Of a stretch of DNA of 64,000 nt, positions 51,388 to 60,358 are shown piece by piece (position 1 is the first letter of the stretch; the number at the start of each line of letters is the position of its first letter). The notes below the pieces were generated by a model that made no database searches, had not been told where the DNA came from, and saw only the letters and a list, made by a program, of their open reading frames with translations. Both the position numbers and the translations under genes were made by a program. The stretch is taken from positions 1,612,001-1,676,000 of the forward strand of contig CBDFFR010000012.1 of assembly GCA_965246845.1 (NCBI GenBank), written 5' to 3'. The stretch comes from JBBRMW01 sp965246845. Lineage in GTDB: Bacteria > Chloroflexota > Anaerolineae > Aggregatilineales > UBA2796.

Positions 51388-52688
51388 CGCGGGAGTTCAT
51401 TCCAATTCACTACAGCGAACGCGATCCAGCTTGCAACAATAATTATCACGAGCAATATACAGCTAATCAATATCGTCATCAGGGCGCGAATTCGTTTTTT
51501 TTTAGCGGGTTTGCGTTTTAGTTTGGTTTCGCTGCCGCGCGCTCCCGTAGCGACGAGCGCTTCCGGCGCGGTGGAGGGCGTAAACGTCACCGGGGCGCTC
51601 CATGCGCCGGGGAACGTGTAATCATTGAGCGCCTGCACACGGCACGTCACCGGACGCGGTTCGGCATTCGCGGGGAGCGTGACGACATAGCCGAAGCTGC
51701 GCTGTTTGACATTCGCGGGTTCATCCGGGCGCAGCGTCGCGTCGATTTCGATGGTATACGGCTGCACACCGTCATCGACCGCAACCCGGTAGCGCGTGGC
51801 AAGCCAGACATGCCGCCAGCGCAGCGCCCTGTCCTTCGCAGTTGGCTTCTTGAGTTCGACTTGCGGTAGCGTCGTATATTCGCCGAAGAGCGGCTGCGTG
51901 GCGAGATCGATGTCGAACACGCAAATATCGTCGCTGGCGGGCGCTTTGGCCTGTTCCGCCGTGATGCTATTCAGCAAGTCCTGCGACATCTCGCTCAGGC
52001 GCGGTGCATAACTCCCTACGCCGTCACTGTGGACGGTGATATGCGCGATACCATCCAGCGCGCGGCGCACCGCGAACGGCTCTCCGTTCTTCATCCCGAC
52101 GCGGCTGGACCAGCGTTTGCGGGTCTCCCATTGCGCACCGTCGATAGCGAGCGCCTCCCCGTTCGCGTCCCACAACCATGCGCGCATATCGCCCATTGCC
52201 GCCAGCCACAGCACGCGCGCTTCCAGATCGACCACGCCCGCCACGAACATCGTCTCGCTGCCCTGCTCGCGCTTGCGTTCGAGTGCGGTGCGCTGCATCG
52301 GGGGCAACGTCGTGGTGATGTGTTTGCCGTGTACCAGCGCGTCGGCTTCCGCGACCCACGCCCCATTCAAGGACTCAGTGAGCAGCGCGTGAAGCGGCGC
52401 AGAGTCGGTCGCGTCGGATCGGAACTCCCACAGGAGATCGATCAGGCGCAGGCCGAGATAATGCGCCGCGATTTCGCCGTAAAAACTCTGGCTCACGCCG
52501 TCGCAGAGCGCGAAGGCAATCCGTCCCACTTCCCAACGATAGGCGATAAAATCCTGCCCCGGCGCGTTTGCGTTGCGCGTATCACGCGAACGCGCATAGA
52601 CGTAGGTAAGCGCCACCGGACCGGGGACGAGTTCGACGCTCGCTTCGGTTTCGTGCTGCTGTGGGACGGTGATGATCGGCGGCGTCAT
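51384..52688 (-). CDS. PP2C-family phosphatase with C-terminal membrane anchor (TerY-P triad)
   Basis: PPM-fold metal ligands are visible: GQDF near 45, CDGVSQSF near 63, VHSDGVGSYA near 220 and ASDDICVFDID near 250. A beta-rich region follows and then one hydrophobic helix (about 405-427). It presumably reverses phosphorylation by the neighbouring kinase at the membrane. The gap to the vWA gene is 8 nt. Confidence 0.88.
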   Translation of the reverse strand: MTPPIITVPQQHETEASVELVPGPVALTYVYARSRDTRNANAPGQDFIAYRWEVGRIAFALCDGVSQSFYGEIAAHYLGLRLIDLLWEFRSDATDSAPLHALLTESLNGAWVAEADALVHGKHITTTLPPMQRTALERKREQGSETMFVAGVVDLEARVLWLAAMGDMRAWLWDANGEALAIDGAQWETRKRWSSRVGMKNGEPFAVRRALDGIAHITVHSDGVGSYAPRLSEMSQDLLNSITAEQAKAPASDDICVFDIDLATQPLFGEYTTLPQVELKKPTAKDRALRWRHVWLATRYRVAVDDGVQPYTIEIDATLRPDEPANVKQRSFGYVVTLPANAEPRPVTCRVQALNDYTFPGAWSAPVTFTPSTAPEALVATGARGSETKLKRKPAKKKRIRALMTILISCILLVIIIVASWIAFAVVNWNELPR

Positions 52689-52696
52689 GCGAGACC

Positions 52697-53446
52697 TCAG
52701 GCGACGGGCGTTGCGCCGGACATTGTGAAGGCCATGCGGATCAGGTCCTTGCTCTGGCCGGGGAAGAGCATGGGCGCGCCCTGCTTGAGACCGTAGCCGA
52801 ATTCCTGCATTTCGCTCAGGTAGCTCTCCGGGATGGGCGACGAAATGCGCAGCAGCGTCCGCGCATATTCGTTCGCGAGGTCGGCCTCGTTGGTGATGCC
52901 GGGGAACTGATCGAGTGGCGGGATCGGCGACTTGAGGATTTTATCGGAGATGAAGATATTCTCGACCAGCACCTTGCCGTCGGGCGTCCCCATGCCCATA
53001 ATGCGCTGCACGATGGGCGTAGGGTCGTCGCCCTGATATTCACCATCGGTCATATGGCAAATCAGCGGCGCGGGGTGGCCTTCCATATACTGCAATTCCC
53101 CTTGCAACAGCTTTTCGGCTTCCGTGAAAGCCGCCGCCGTGTTGGTCCCGCCGCGCGGCGCGAACTCCGGCACGCCGTCGCGCACGAACTGGTCAATCGT
53201 ACGGACGCCACCGAGGACATCATGCACGACGCTTTCATAGGCATAGATTGCGAGGCGGTAACGTGGCGAGACGAGTTCGCCTTTGGTGGAGCGCGCGACC
53301 ATCTCCAGCGCGATTTCCTGGAGCGCATCGGAGACGATTTCGACGCGCTTCTTGTCACCCAGCATCTGGCTCATCGACCCGCTGATGTCGAGCAGGTAAA
53401 TAATCAGTACGGGGGTCGTTGAAGTTGCAACGGCGGTGTAGGACAT
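52697..53446 (-). CDS. von Willebrand factor A protein, TerY-like
   Basis: 249 aa with a complete MIDAS: DISGSM at 18-23, RGGTNT near 100, and MTDGE near 137. TerY-type vWA proteins act with a PP2C phosphatase and kinase, possibly as the phosphorylated, metal-dependent scaffold of the triad. GGAACC precedes the ATG. Second gene of a four-gene operon. Confidence 0.9.
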   Translation of the reverse strand: MSYTAVATSTTPVLIIYLLDISGSMSQMLGDKKRVEIVSDALQEIALEMVARSTKGELVSPRYRLAIYAYESVVHDVLGGVRTIDQFVRDGVPEFAPRGGTNTAAAFTEAEKLLQGELQYMEGHPAPLICHMTDGEYQGDDPTPIVQRIMGMGTPDGKVLVENIFISDKILKSPIPPLDQFPGITNEADLANEYARTLLRISSPIPESYLSEMQEFGYGLKQGAPMLFPGQSKDLIRMAFTMSGATPVA

Positions 53447-53457
53447 GGCGGTTCCTT

Positions 53458-54501
53458 TCAGGCAGGCGTTTGTTTCGCCCAGAATTCATTGAGCGCGTTC
53501 ACAGTCTCATCCGGGCGCTCGAATTGCGGCAGGCCGCGCGTCGGCGCGATCCGTACCGCAGACCAGTTCGGGCGTGCGAGCAGCTCCGGCAGGCGGTCGA
53601 AGCGCACATTCGGGTCCTGATCATAGAGGACCAGCGCGGGCAGCGTCAACTGCGTATACACGCTGTCTAGTATACCCGGTGTGAAGAGCCTCCCGGAGAC
53701 GAAATAGAGCGGCGCGTTCTTCGCGCCCGGCTGATGCGCGGTGACGTAAGCATAGTCCTGCAAGCCTGCATCGACCGGACCCGCGAACGAGCGCTTGAGG
53801 AAATAGCGAATGCTGCGTCGCGAACTCAGCACATCATAGATGACCTGCCCCCAACGCGGGATCGTCAGGAACGAATATACGCGGTTTTTGCCATTGCCCT
53901 GCGCGGCTTGCTGGCTGGCACGCAGCTTCTTCTTCGCGGTCAAACCGCTCGGCGAGATGAGCGTAAGGCTGCGGAACAACTCCGGGCGTTTGAACGCCGC
54001 AAGTGCGGCAAACTCGGAGCCGAGTGAGAGCGCGACGACATCCACCGGACCGTTCGGGACCTGCTTTTCCAGAAATTCGCAGATCGCATCGACATACAGC
54101 ACAGGCGAATAGGTGCGGTTGGAACGGTCGGAGAAGCCAAAACCTGGCAGATCGAGCGCATAAACGGGGCGCTGCTTCTGGTAGCGCTCGAAGAGCGGGC
54201 GCATCTCGTAGCTGGATCCGGCGGCGTTGATGCTGTGCAGCAGCACCAGCGGCACACCCTGCGCCTCGCGGTCGGCGTAATAGCTCTGCATCCCGGCGCT
54301 GGATGAGGCGAAGCTGTAGCGTTCGGCGGGGAGCGCAGGCGGCAGGTCCATATTGCGATTGACGCGCATCAGGCGGTAGCTCACCCAGCCGCCGACCAGC
54401 CCAATGAAGGCGAGCATCAGGCCGCCGCAGCTTGCCGCGCCGACGACCAACGGATCGGGGCTTTCGATATACGGCTTCTTGATCGGTTTCTGTTGAGTCA
54501 T
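53458..54501 (-). CDS. Membrane-anchored alpha/beta hydrolase, first gene of the TerY operon
   Basis: A hydrophobic anchor at about 20-42 precedes an alpha/beta-hydrolase fold: oxyanion region LLHSINAAG near 87, nucleophile elbow ALSLGSE near 158, and acid YDQDPNVRF near 292. The expected His (usual GH.P..E.P) reads RGLPQFERP, so the catalytic His is missing or displaced. Activity is therefore doubtful. It lies 11 nt before the vWA gene. Confidence 0.82.
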   Translation of the reverse strand: MTQQKPIKKPYIESPDPLVVGAASCGGLMLAFIGLVGGWVSYRLMRVNRNMDLPPALPAERYSFASSSAGMQSYYADREAQGVPLVLLHSINAAGSSYEMRPLFERYQKQRPVYALDLPGFGFSDRSNRTYSPVLYVDAICEFLEKQVPNGPVDVVALSLGSEFAALAAFKRPELFRSLTLISPSGLTAKKKLRASQQAAQGNGKNRVYSFLTIPRWGQVIYDVLSSRRSIRYFLKRSFAGPVDAGLQDYAYVTAHQPGAKNAPLYFVSGRLFTPGILDSVYTQLTLPALVLYDQDPNVRFDRLPELLARPNWSAVRIAPTRGLPQFERPDETVNALNEFWAKQTPA

Positions 54502-54534
54502 GTGACCGCGCCTATTGGTTGAAGTGCTGCGCAG

Positions 54535-54540
54535 ATTGTA
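54535..54540 (-). promoter_or_regulatory. -10 element of the hydrolase-TerY operon
   Basis: TACAAT on the minus strand, 33 nt upstream of the hydrolase ATG, between it and the end of holA. Confidence 0.45.
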
Positions 54541-54561
54541 GCGATCCGGGAGGCGATCCGG

Positions 54562-55575
54562 CTAACCCGCAATCGTCGCGATCAGCAGGTCCAGCGCGAG
54601 GACGCCCCCGTTTGCTGGGCCAAACCCGCCAGATTTCACCTTGAAGTCGGTATCGAGCAGTATCCGGTGAATGCTTTCCAGTTCCACGAGCGTATATTTC
54701 GCGGCCTGCTCGCGCAGCTTCGGGATCGCGTAGGGCGCAGCTTTGGATGAAACATTCAACAATTCGGCGAGATTGCCGTTGATGCCTTCCGCCTCGAATA
54801 CTTTTACGATCATCAGCTTGCGATACTGGCCGTAGATCGATCCGAGTAACATCAACGGCTCGTTGCCTTCATCAAGCAGCTTGTGCGTGAGCGCGGCGGC
54901 CTGTTTGCCGCGACGGTGGCCGATCAGGTCGGTCAATTCGTAGATGCGTGACTCGACCTGGTTGACCGTCAACAGCTCGATGTCGGATTCGCGGATCGGG
55001 CGTTCGCCATTCACATACGCCGCCAGTTTCGCGACCTCGTTATCAGTGGTGAACAGGTCCGGTCCGAGCATTTCCGCGAGCCGCGCCGCCGCACGCGGTT
55101 CGATTTGCGCATCGTAGCCGACCGCGCGCCGCGCGATCCACTCGGCCATGTTTTTCGGCACAGCGAACAGCTTTTCGTAACCATGCGTATCGGTCTGCAT
55201 CAGCTTGAGGACCGGATGCGAGGCGGGCAGTTCATCCGATTCGACAAAGAGCAGCCGTGAATATTCGGGCAGCGTCGGCAGCGCGTTCACGATCATTTCA
55301 AGGTCGGCTTTTGAGTCCTTGCTCGCCGCGCGTTTGGCGAGGTCCGTCAAAATATCGTTGACGATCACCAGCCGCTTGTCAGAGAGAAACGGATAGGTCG
55401 TCACGTCCTGCAAGGCCTCCGCGATCCGCACCGCTCCCGCAGAAAAGGCGCGGATATTGAGCGAGGCTTCCGTCCCCTTGCCCATGCGCGCCTTCATCAG
55501 CCGGACCTCATGCCCGCGCGTGAAGCTGTCCTTGCCGTGAAAAACATAGTAGGTCGGCGCGGGCTTGCTGCTCAT
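54562..55575 (-). CDS. holA: DNA polymerase III delta subunit
   Basis: Clamp-loader subunit that opens the beta clamp. 337 aa with the usual N-terminal YYVFHGKDSFTR, helical middle and C-terminal collar (LMLLGSIYGQYRKLMIVK near 230). It lacks Walker motifs, as expected for delta. It overlaps the DUF6391 gene stop by 4 nt. Confidence 0.9.
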   Translation of the reverse strand: MSSKPAPTYYVFHGKDSFTRGHEVRLMKARMGKGTEASLNIRAFSAGAVRIAEALQDVTTYPFLSDKRLVIVNDILTDLAKRAASKDSKADLEMIVNALPTLPEYSRLLFVESDELPASHPVLKLMQTDTHGYEKLFAVPKNMAEWIARRAVGYDAQIEPRAAARLAEMLGPDLFTTDNEVAKLAAYVNGERPIRESDIELLTVNQVESRIYELTDLIGHRRGKQAAALTHKLLDEGNEPLMLLGSIYGQYRKLMIVKVFEAEGINGNLAELLNVSSKAAPYAIPKLREQAAKYTLVELESIHRILLDTDFKVKSGGFGPANGGVLALDLLIATIAG

Positions 55576-56120
55576 CCGTTGCGGGTCGCGACCCGGTGAA
55601 TAACGACCGTCCCGCCAAACGATTGGACTTCGCGGCGCGTGACGCTCTCGATTTGCAGGTCGCCCGGCTGCCCGGACGTCGTGAAGTGCTTTTGCAGGCG
55701 CATCCCCAACGGCTGGCCGAAGAGAATCGCGGCGAGGCTCATCAGCAGCACGACGGGCAGGCGGTTAATGTAATCCTGCGCGCCGCGCTTCGTGCCGACG
55801 CTTCCCGCGAGCGCCGCGCCGCTGACGAGCAGCCCCTGCGTGACGAGATTTGTACCACAATTCGGGTGTACGGCGAGGTCACTCTCGCCTTTGCGCATCC
55901 GCTCCAATGCCTCGTGTGCTGCGCGTTCGATTTCCGCAGTTTCGGCTTTACCCCATAGCGTAAAGCCATCCTGATCGGAGCGCCCCGACATCGCGAGGTT
56001 CGGCACACGCGCACTGAGCAGCGTGATCGTCGCGTGTTCAAGGCCGTGATTGCGCCGCGTGCGCCGGATGAACGGATAGTTCAAGACCGGGCTGGCCGTC
56101 TGTGCGAGGGACTGCAACAT
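55572..56120 (-). CDS. DUF6391-like membrane protein
   Basis: 182 aa. A conserved-looking RRNHGLEHATI near 22-32 and HPNCGTN near 85-91 carry His/Cys residues that could bind metal. Two hydrophobic segments lie near 95-112 and 122-140. The function is unknown. It heads a two-gene operon with holA. Confidence 0.68.
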   Translation of the reverse strand: MLQSLAQTASPVLNYPFIRRTRRNHGLEHATITLLSARVPNLAMSGRSDQDGFTLWGKAETAEIERAAHEALERMRKGESDLAVHPNCGTNLVTQGLLVSGAALAGSVGTKRGAQDYINRLPVVLLMSLAAILFGQPLGMRLQKHFTTSGQPGDLQIESVTRREVQSFGGTVVIHRVATRNG

Positions 56121-56133
56121 GAGAATACACCTT

Positions 56134-56160
56134 GTTCTGGTCGAGCTATTTTACCAGAAC
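56134..56160 (-). promoter_or_regulatory. Promoter with perfect 8-bp dyad over the -10 of DUF6391-holA
   Basis: TAAAAT (56153-56148 on the minus strand) lies inside the inverted repeat GTTCTGGT-N11-ACCAGAAC (56134-56160). The geometry is that of a repressor operator covering a promoter. There is no T-tract, so a terminator is less likely. AAGGTG serves as ribosome-binding site. Confidence 0.5.
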
Positions 56161-56500
56161 CCCGCCTAGAGTTGCTATTCCAGCGCGTCGGCTTTCATGA
56201 AGCCGCTGATCGAGCCGAGCGAACGGCTATTTTCAATCACTTCGCTGTCCATGCCGCTGTTTCCATCGACGCTATGCACCGTGCCGCCCTCGATGCTCTT
56301 GACGATGAAATGATGTTGATAGGGTTTATCGATGTATCCGACATCGCCCGGCTGTGCTTGCGCTTTGGGTATCGGTTTGATCCCGCCCGCTGAACCCACA
56401 CCGCTCCCGATTTTCCAGTTGCCGAGCGGGACACCCGCGCTTTTGAGCGCCCACATCGAGAAGTGACCGCACCAGCTCTGCGCCGGGGATTTGCCATTGT

Positions 56501-57491
56501 ACGTCTGATGTGGAATGAATTTGGCGAAAAGGGGAATGGGACGCAAGATTGAAGGTACCCCTACAGTCAATCGGACCCATTCCCATGACAAGTATAGACC
56601 TGGAAACGCTTTTGACCACGCTGTACGTGCTGGTAGACGACTGGTATCAAACAGAGGGACGGCATCTGCTAAAGGGTAAGACAGGCGCAAAAGCGCAGTT
56701 CAGCGACAGCGAATTGTTGACATTGCTGCTGGCGCATGATTTTGTGCCATATCCGGGCGAAACGCAGTATGTGGCATACATGCGTGCCAACCATCTGGAC
56801 CTGTTTCCTAAGCTGGTGGACCAGAGCCAGTACAATCGACGCGGGCGAGCCTTACAAGCGGTGGTGGAAGCACTACGGCAAGCGTGGTTGGGGATGTTGG
56901 GTGGGTATACCTGCGAGTGCCTGCTGCTGGATACCAAACCTGTCCCGGTGGTAGGCTACAAACGGTCCAAAACACATAGTGACTTTGCAGGGTATGCCGG
57001 GTATGGTCAGTGTGCGGCGCGTAAGCTGCACTACTTCGGCTTCAAACTCGTGCTGCTGAGTACCTGCGACGGTCTGCCCGTCGTCTACGACCTGGTGGCT
57101 GCCAACACCGACGAACGTCTTGCTGCCGAGAGTGTTCTGTACCGTGTCAACGACTGTGACATCCTGGCCGACAAGGGCTTTCTTGGCGCGGATTGGCAAG
57201 CCAGCATTGCCGATGAAACCGGCAACTGTGTCCTCACTCCCAAACGCGCCAACCAGTCCCAACAAAATCATCCGCTACTCGACGCCGCGCTGGGCAGTTT
57301 ACGTGAACGCATCGAAGGCGTCTTTCACCAACTCCAGAACACAGGGCGCAACCTTGAGCGCTTGCTTGCTAAAACGGTAGCTGGCTTGACCGCTCGCATC
57401 ACCCTCAAAGTCACCTGTTTGGTTCTCAAGCGCTTGCTTGCCCGTGACTTTGCCTTTGACCTCCAAACCTTTTCCATTTCACATTAGACGT
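56501..57491 (+). mobile_element. IS982-like insertion sequence (991 bp) with 5-bp target duplication
   Basis: The ends ACGTCTGATGTGGAATGA (56501-56518) and the complement of 57474-57491 match at 15 of 18 positions. ATTGT is repeated at 56496-56500 and 57492-57496. Excision restores the host reading frame exactly, which confirms the boundaries. Confidence 0.9.
56585..57484 (+). CDS. IS982-family DDE transposase
   Basis: About 300 aa from the ATG at 56585. DDE triad: LLLDTKPVPVV, ILADKGFLG, RERIEGVFHQL. It is preceded by the usual helical domain. The stop codon (57485-57487) lies inside the right inverted repeat. The gene is intact, so the element may be mobile. Confidence 0.9.
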
Positions 57492-58357
57492 ATTGTAGAA
57501 TTTGACATCGCTCTGCAAAATGGAGTTGTACGCGCCGCCCTTGCCGCCATAGGATGCCTCGAAATATTTATCGAGGTCGCTCCAGCCGTAGCGCGTTGTC
57601 TTCCCGGTGTCGGGGTCGGCCTCACCCGCACGACGCGCGTGAACCTTGCCGACTTCGCCAAGCGCGTTGGAGACGACCTGCGCGCGCTGCCCGGCAGCCG
57701 GTGGGACCTCACCGACAACCGGCTCGACACCCTCCCCGCCCGGTGTGTCACCGCCAACGAGAGTTGTTCCCGGTGTAGCAGTTGTGCCGGGGGTTGTTGT
57801 CCCGCCTGGTGTGACCGTCCCGCCGGGGGTCGTTGACCCACCCGGCATTGTAGCGGGCGTCGTACTGCCGCCAGCATCCAGAGCAGCCCACGTCATCGGT
57901 CCGACGACGCCATCCGCGCCGAGACCTTTGCTTTGCTGAAACGTGACGACTGCCGTGCGCGTTCTGCCGCCGAATGCGCCGTCAGGTTGCAATTGCGGTT
58001 GCGCGCCCGCCGCGTTCAGCCGATTTTGAAGATCAACGACTTCAGGACCATTGGAACCAACCCGAAGTGTCGAATGGCCGCCAGAAACGTTCTGCTGTAC
58101 CGGGCTTGAAGCGATCATGCGCCGTACCGCAGCGTTGCCATATTGCTGCTGCGCTGCGAGGACGGTCCGTTGCAGCATCGATAGCGGTGGTGCTGCCGTC
58201 GAAACAGTTGAAACAGTCGAAATTTTATTGACAGATTGCGCGGTGTTTGCTGCTGATGCGCGCTCACGCTCAAGCACGGGCGATGACAATTCTGTTGAAC
58301 GCTGACGACGGAACATAGCGCACCCCCCAACTCCAAAATCGACTTCACTATACAGCA

Positions 58358-59401
58358 TTATGAATTTACGTGCTTGATTTTCAATGCCGGATAACGCTCA
58401 ATGGCATGGTCGAGAATGCGGTTCACCAGATCGTTGAAGGTCCAGCCCGCCGCGTATGCGGTCTTCGGCAGCGCGTAATCAGGCGCGATGCCGGGTTCGA
58501 GGTTCATTTCAAGCACGAAGATTTCTCCCGCGTCGTTCATCCGCAAATCGCAGCGCGCCCAATCCAGACAGCCAAGCGCGCGGTAGGCATCGATTGCCAC
58601 CTGCGCTACCTGCGCCGCGACGTCCGGCGGCAGGTCGGCGGGCGCTCGTGTTTCGCTTTCCATCGGCTCATAGGTGAGCGTTGGGTCGCCCGTTGCTTCC
58701 TTCAACTGTGCGAACATCGGCGCGTCGGGTTCATCCAGCCGGATTCGTTTCGCGCCGAAGAAATGGAGTTCCGCGACGGGGAGCGCATAGGCCGGGTTGT
58801 TACCCAGCACCGCCACCGTGAACTCGCGTCCCTCGATGTACTCTTCAACGATCACCGTGCGTTCATATTGACCCAGCACGCGCCGCAATTGCGTTCGCAG
58901 CGCGGCCTCATTATCGACCACCGAATCGTAAGTCAACCCCATACTGCCGCCTTCGCTGGTCAGCTTGACGATCAGCGGGAAGCGCAGCGCCGGGTCGAGC
59001 GCTTCTGTCCCGGTTCGGAAAACCTGAAACGGCGGCGTTCGCACGCCTTGCGCCGCGAGGATCATTTTCATTTGCGGCTTGTGGTGGCAAAGCGCCTCTG
59101 CGAGGACGCCCGACCCGGTATGCGGAATTTGCAAGTATTCGAGCATCGCCGGGACGTGCGATTGTCGCGTTTCTCCGAATACGCCCGTCGCGATGTTAAA
59201 GGCGATGTCGAACTCCGCGTGGACCAATTTGGCGGGCAGGTCGCGATCCGCGTTGTAACCCGTGACAGTATGGCCGCCCGCCTGCAATGCTTCCGTCACC
59301 GCATCAATGGTATATTGTGAATCCGCGTCCTTGAGCGTCATTTCTGCGTATTCGCGCAGCAATTCATCGGTCGCGATATTATAAATGAAGCCGACGTGCA
59401 T
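58358..59401 (-). CDS. ATP-grasp ligase, D-alanine-D-alanine ligase-like
   Basis: 347 aa. The N-terminal region resembles Ddl but reads FNIATGVFGETRQSHVPAML where Ddl has HGxxGEDG. The ATP-grasp core contains LIVKLTSEGGSMGL, EEYIEGREFTVAVLG and the Mg site FVLEMNLEPG. A true Ddl or a related dipeptide ligase is possible. A -10 TAAAAT lies at 59433-59438 on the minus strand and AGGA precedes the ATG. Confidence 0.82.
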   Translation of the reverse strand: MHVGFIYNIATDELLREYAEMTLKDADSQYTIDAVTEALQAGGHTVTGYNADRDLPAKLVHAEFDIAFNIATGVFGETRQSHVPAMLEYLQIPHTGSGVLAEALCHHKPQMKMILAAQGVRTPPFQVFRTGTEALDPALRFPLIVKLTSEGGSMGLTYDSVVDNEAALRTQLRRVLGQYERTVIVEEYIEGREFTVAVLGNNPAYALPVAELHFFGAKRIRLDEPDAPMFAQLKEATGDPTLTYEPMESETRAPADLPPDVAAQVAQVAIDAYRALGCLDWARCDLRMNDAGEIFVLEMNLEPGIAPDYALPKTAYAAGWTFNDLVNRILDHAIERYPALKIKHVNS

Positions 59402-59454
59402 GGCGTCCTATTCACAAGCAGATATTTCAGAAATTTTAACCCGGAAGTCATTAG

Positions 59455-60300
59455 ATGCCCTACCCCTTCCCGCTCGCTGGTGAAAAAGTGCGGCTGCGTG
59501 CCCTCGAAACGCGCGATCTGGATGCAATTTGGACAGCGTATCAGGACCTTGAGCTGGAACTGATCACGAGCGGCGACAGCCCACCCGTCTCCGATGCGCA
59601 GGTGCGCGCTTTCTGGCAGCAGCGGATTGACGCGCCCGCGCCGGAACATCGCTACTTCGCGATAGAACCGCTGCAAGGGCAGCCGGGCGTCTTCGCCGGG
59701 ATGTGCAACCTGTACGATGTGGATATGCGCAACCGGGGCGCGGAACTCGCGATCTGGCTGGCTTCAACGGACCTGCGCGGTCGCGGCTACGGTACGGAAG
59801 CGGTACGGCTGCTGCTCGGCTATGCCTTCGAGGTGTGCAGATTGGAGCGTGTGCATCTCGGCGTCTATGACTTCAACGAGGGCGGGATGCGCGCCTATGA
59901 GCGTGCCGGGTTCCGTTACGAGGGGCGGCTGCACAACGCGATCTGGTATCAAGGGCGCTATTGGGACGAATGGCCGATGCGGATTTTACGCGCGGAGTGG
60001 GAACTCGACCAGAGCATCGTCACGGATGGTTTGCGTCCCTATCGCACTTCGGATTACGAGGGTGCGGCGGCGCTCCTGATTACGCTCGACGCGGAGGCTG
60101 ACCCACTGCGCTTGCTGCGCTATTTCTGGCGCGACGGATACGCCACCTTATGGACGTTTCAGGTCGATCAACACATTGTCGGACTTGTTCCCATTCATCA
60201 AAAGCCGACGACGCGCGCGTTCCAACTCGATTATGTGCTGCCGGAACACAGGGTCGCGGCGCAGCGCGAAGCAGGCCGCCTCATTCTCAATTTCGCATAA
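59455..60300 (+). CDS. GNAT acetyltransferase (RimJ/RimL-like) with extra C-terminal half domain
   Basis: Residues 1-180 are a RimJ-type GNAT: VRLRALETRDLDAIW, acetyl-CoA loop DLRGRGYGTEA near 104-114, and RVHLGVYDFNEGGMRAYERAGF near 135-156. Residues 185-281 start like a second GNAT (LRPYRTSDYEGAAAL) but end early, suggesting a degenerate repeat. The substrate is unknown; divergent from the ATP-grasp gene. Confidence 0.85.
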   Translation: MPYPFPLAGEKVRLRALETRDLDAIWTAYQDLELELITSGDSPPVSDAQVRAFWQQRIDAPAPEHRYFAIEPLQGQPGVFAGMCNLYDVDMRNRGAELAIWLASTDLRGRGYGTEAVRLLLGYAFEVCRLERVHLGVYDFNEGGMRAYERAGFRYEGRLHNAIWYQGRYWDEWPMRILRAEWELDQSIVTDGLRPYRTSDYEGAAALLITLDAEADPLRLLRYFWRDGYATLWTFQVDQHIVGLVPIHQKPTTRAFQLDYVLPEHRVAAQREAGRLILNFA

Positions 60301-60358
60301 ATCCTGCTAATGTGTGCAAAAACACAACCTGTCAAAGGTATAGCGTACATCACGTTTG

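Larger units (their letters stand above)
56175..58316 (-). pseudogene. Peptidoglycan-binding/CHAP-like protein gene split by IS982-like element
   Basis: Removing 56501-57491 and one ATTGT copy joins two open frames exactly (KFYN|GKSPAQSWCGHFS), giving 381 aa. Domains: a Ser/Thr-rich N-terminus with LQRT...YGNAAVRRM at 48-67 (the same kind of motif as the gene at 17573), PG_binding_1 repeats at about 78-147 (LRVGSNGPEVVDLQNRL), a Pro/Thr/Gly low-complexity linker, then a CHAP/NlpC-like fold with Cys in SWCGHFS, His in YQHHFIV and a GNSG turn. It was probably a wall-degrading effector or autolysin. The truncated N-terminal part (58316-57426) could still be expressed. GGGG upstream supports the ATG at 58316. 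Confidence 0.85.

Noticed and set aside
60301..60358. TGTGT/ACACA hairpin between GNAT and DinB genes
   Set aside because: Five A/T-rich pairs only; not a convincing terminator.
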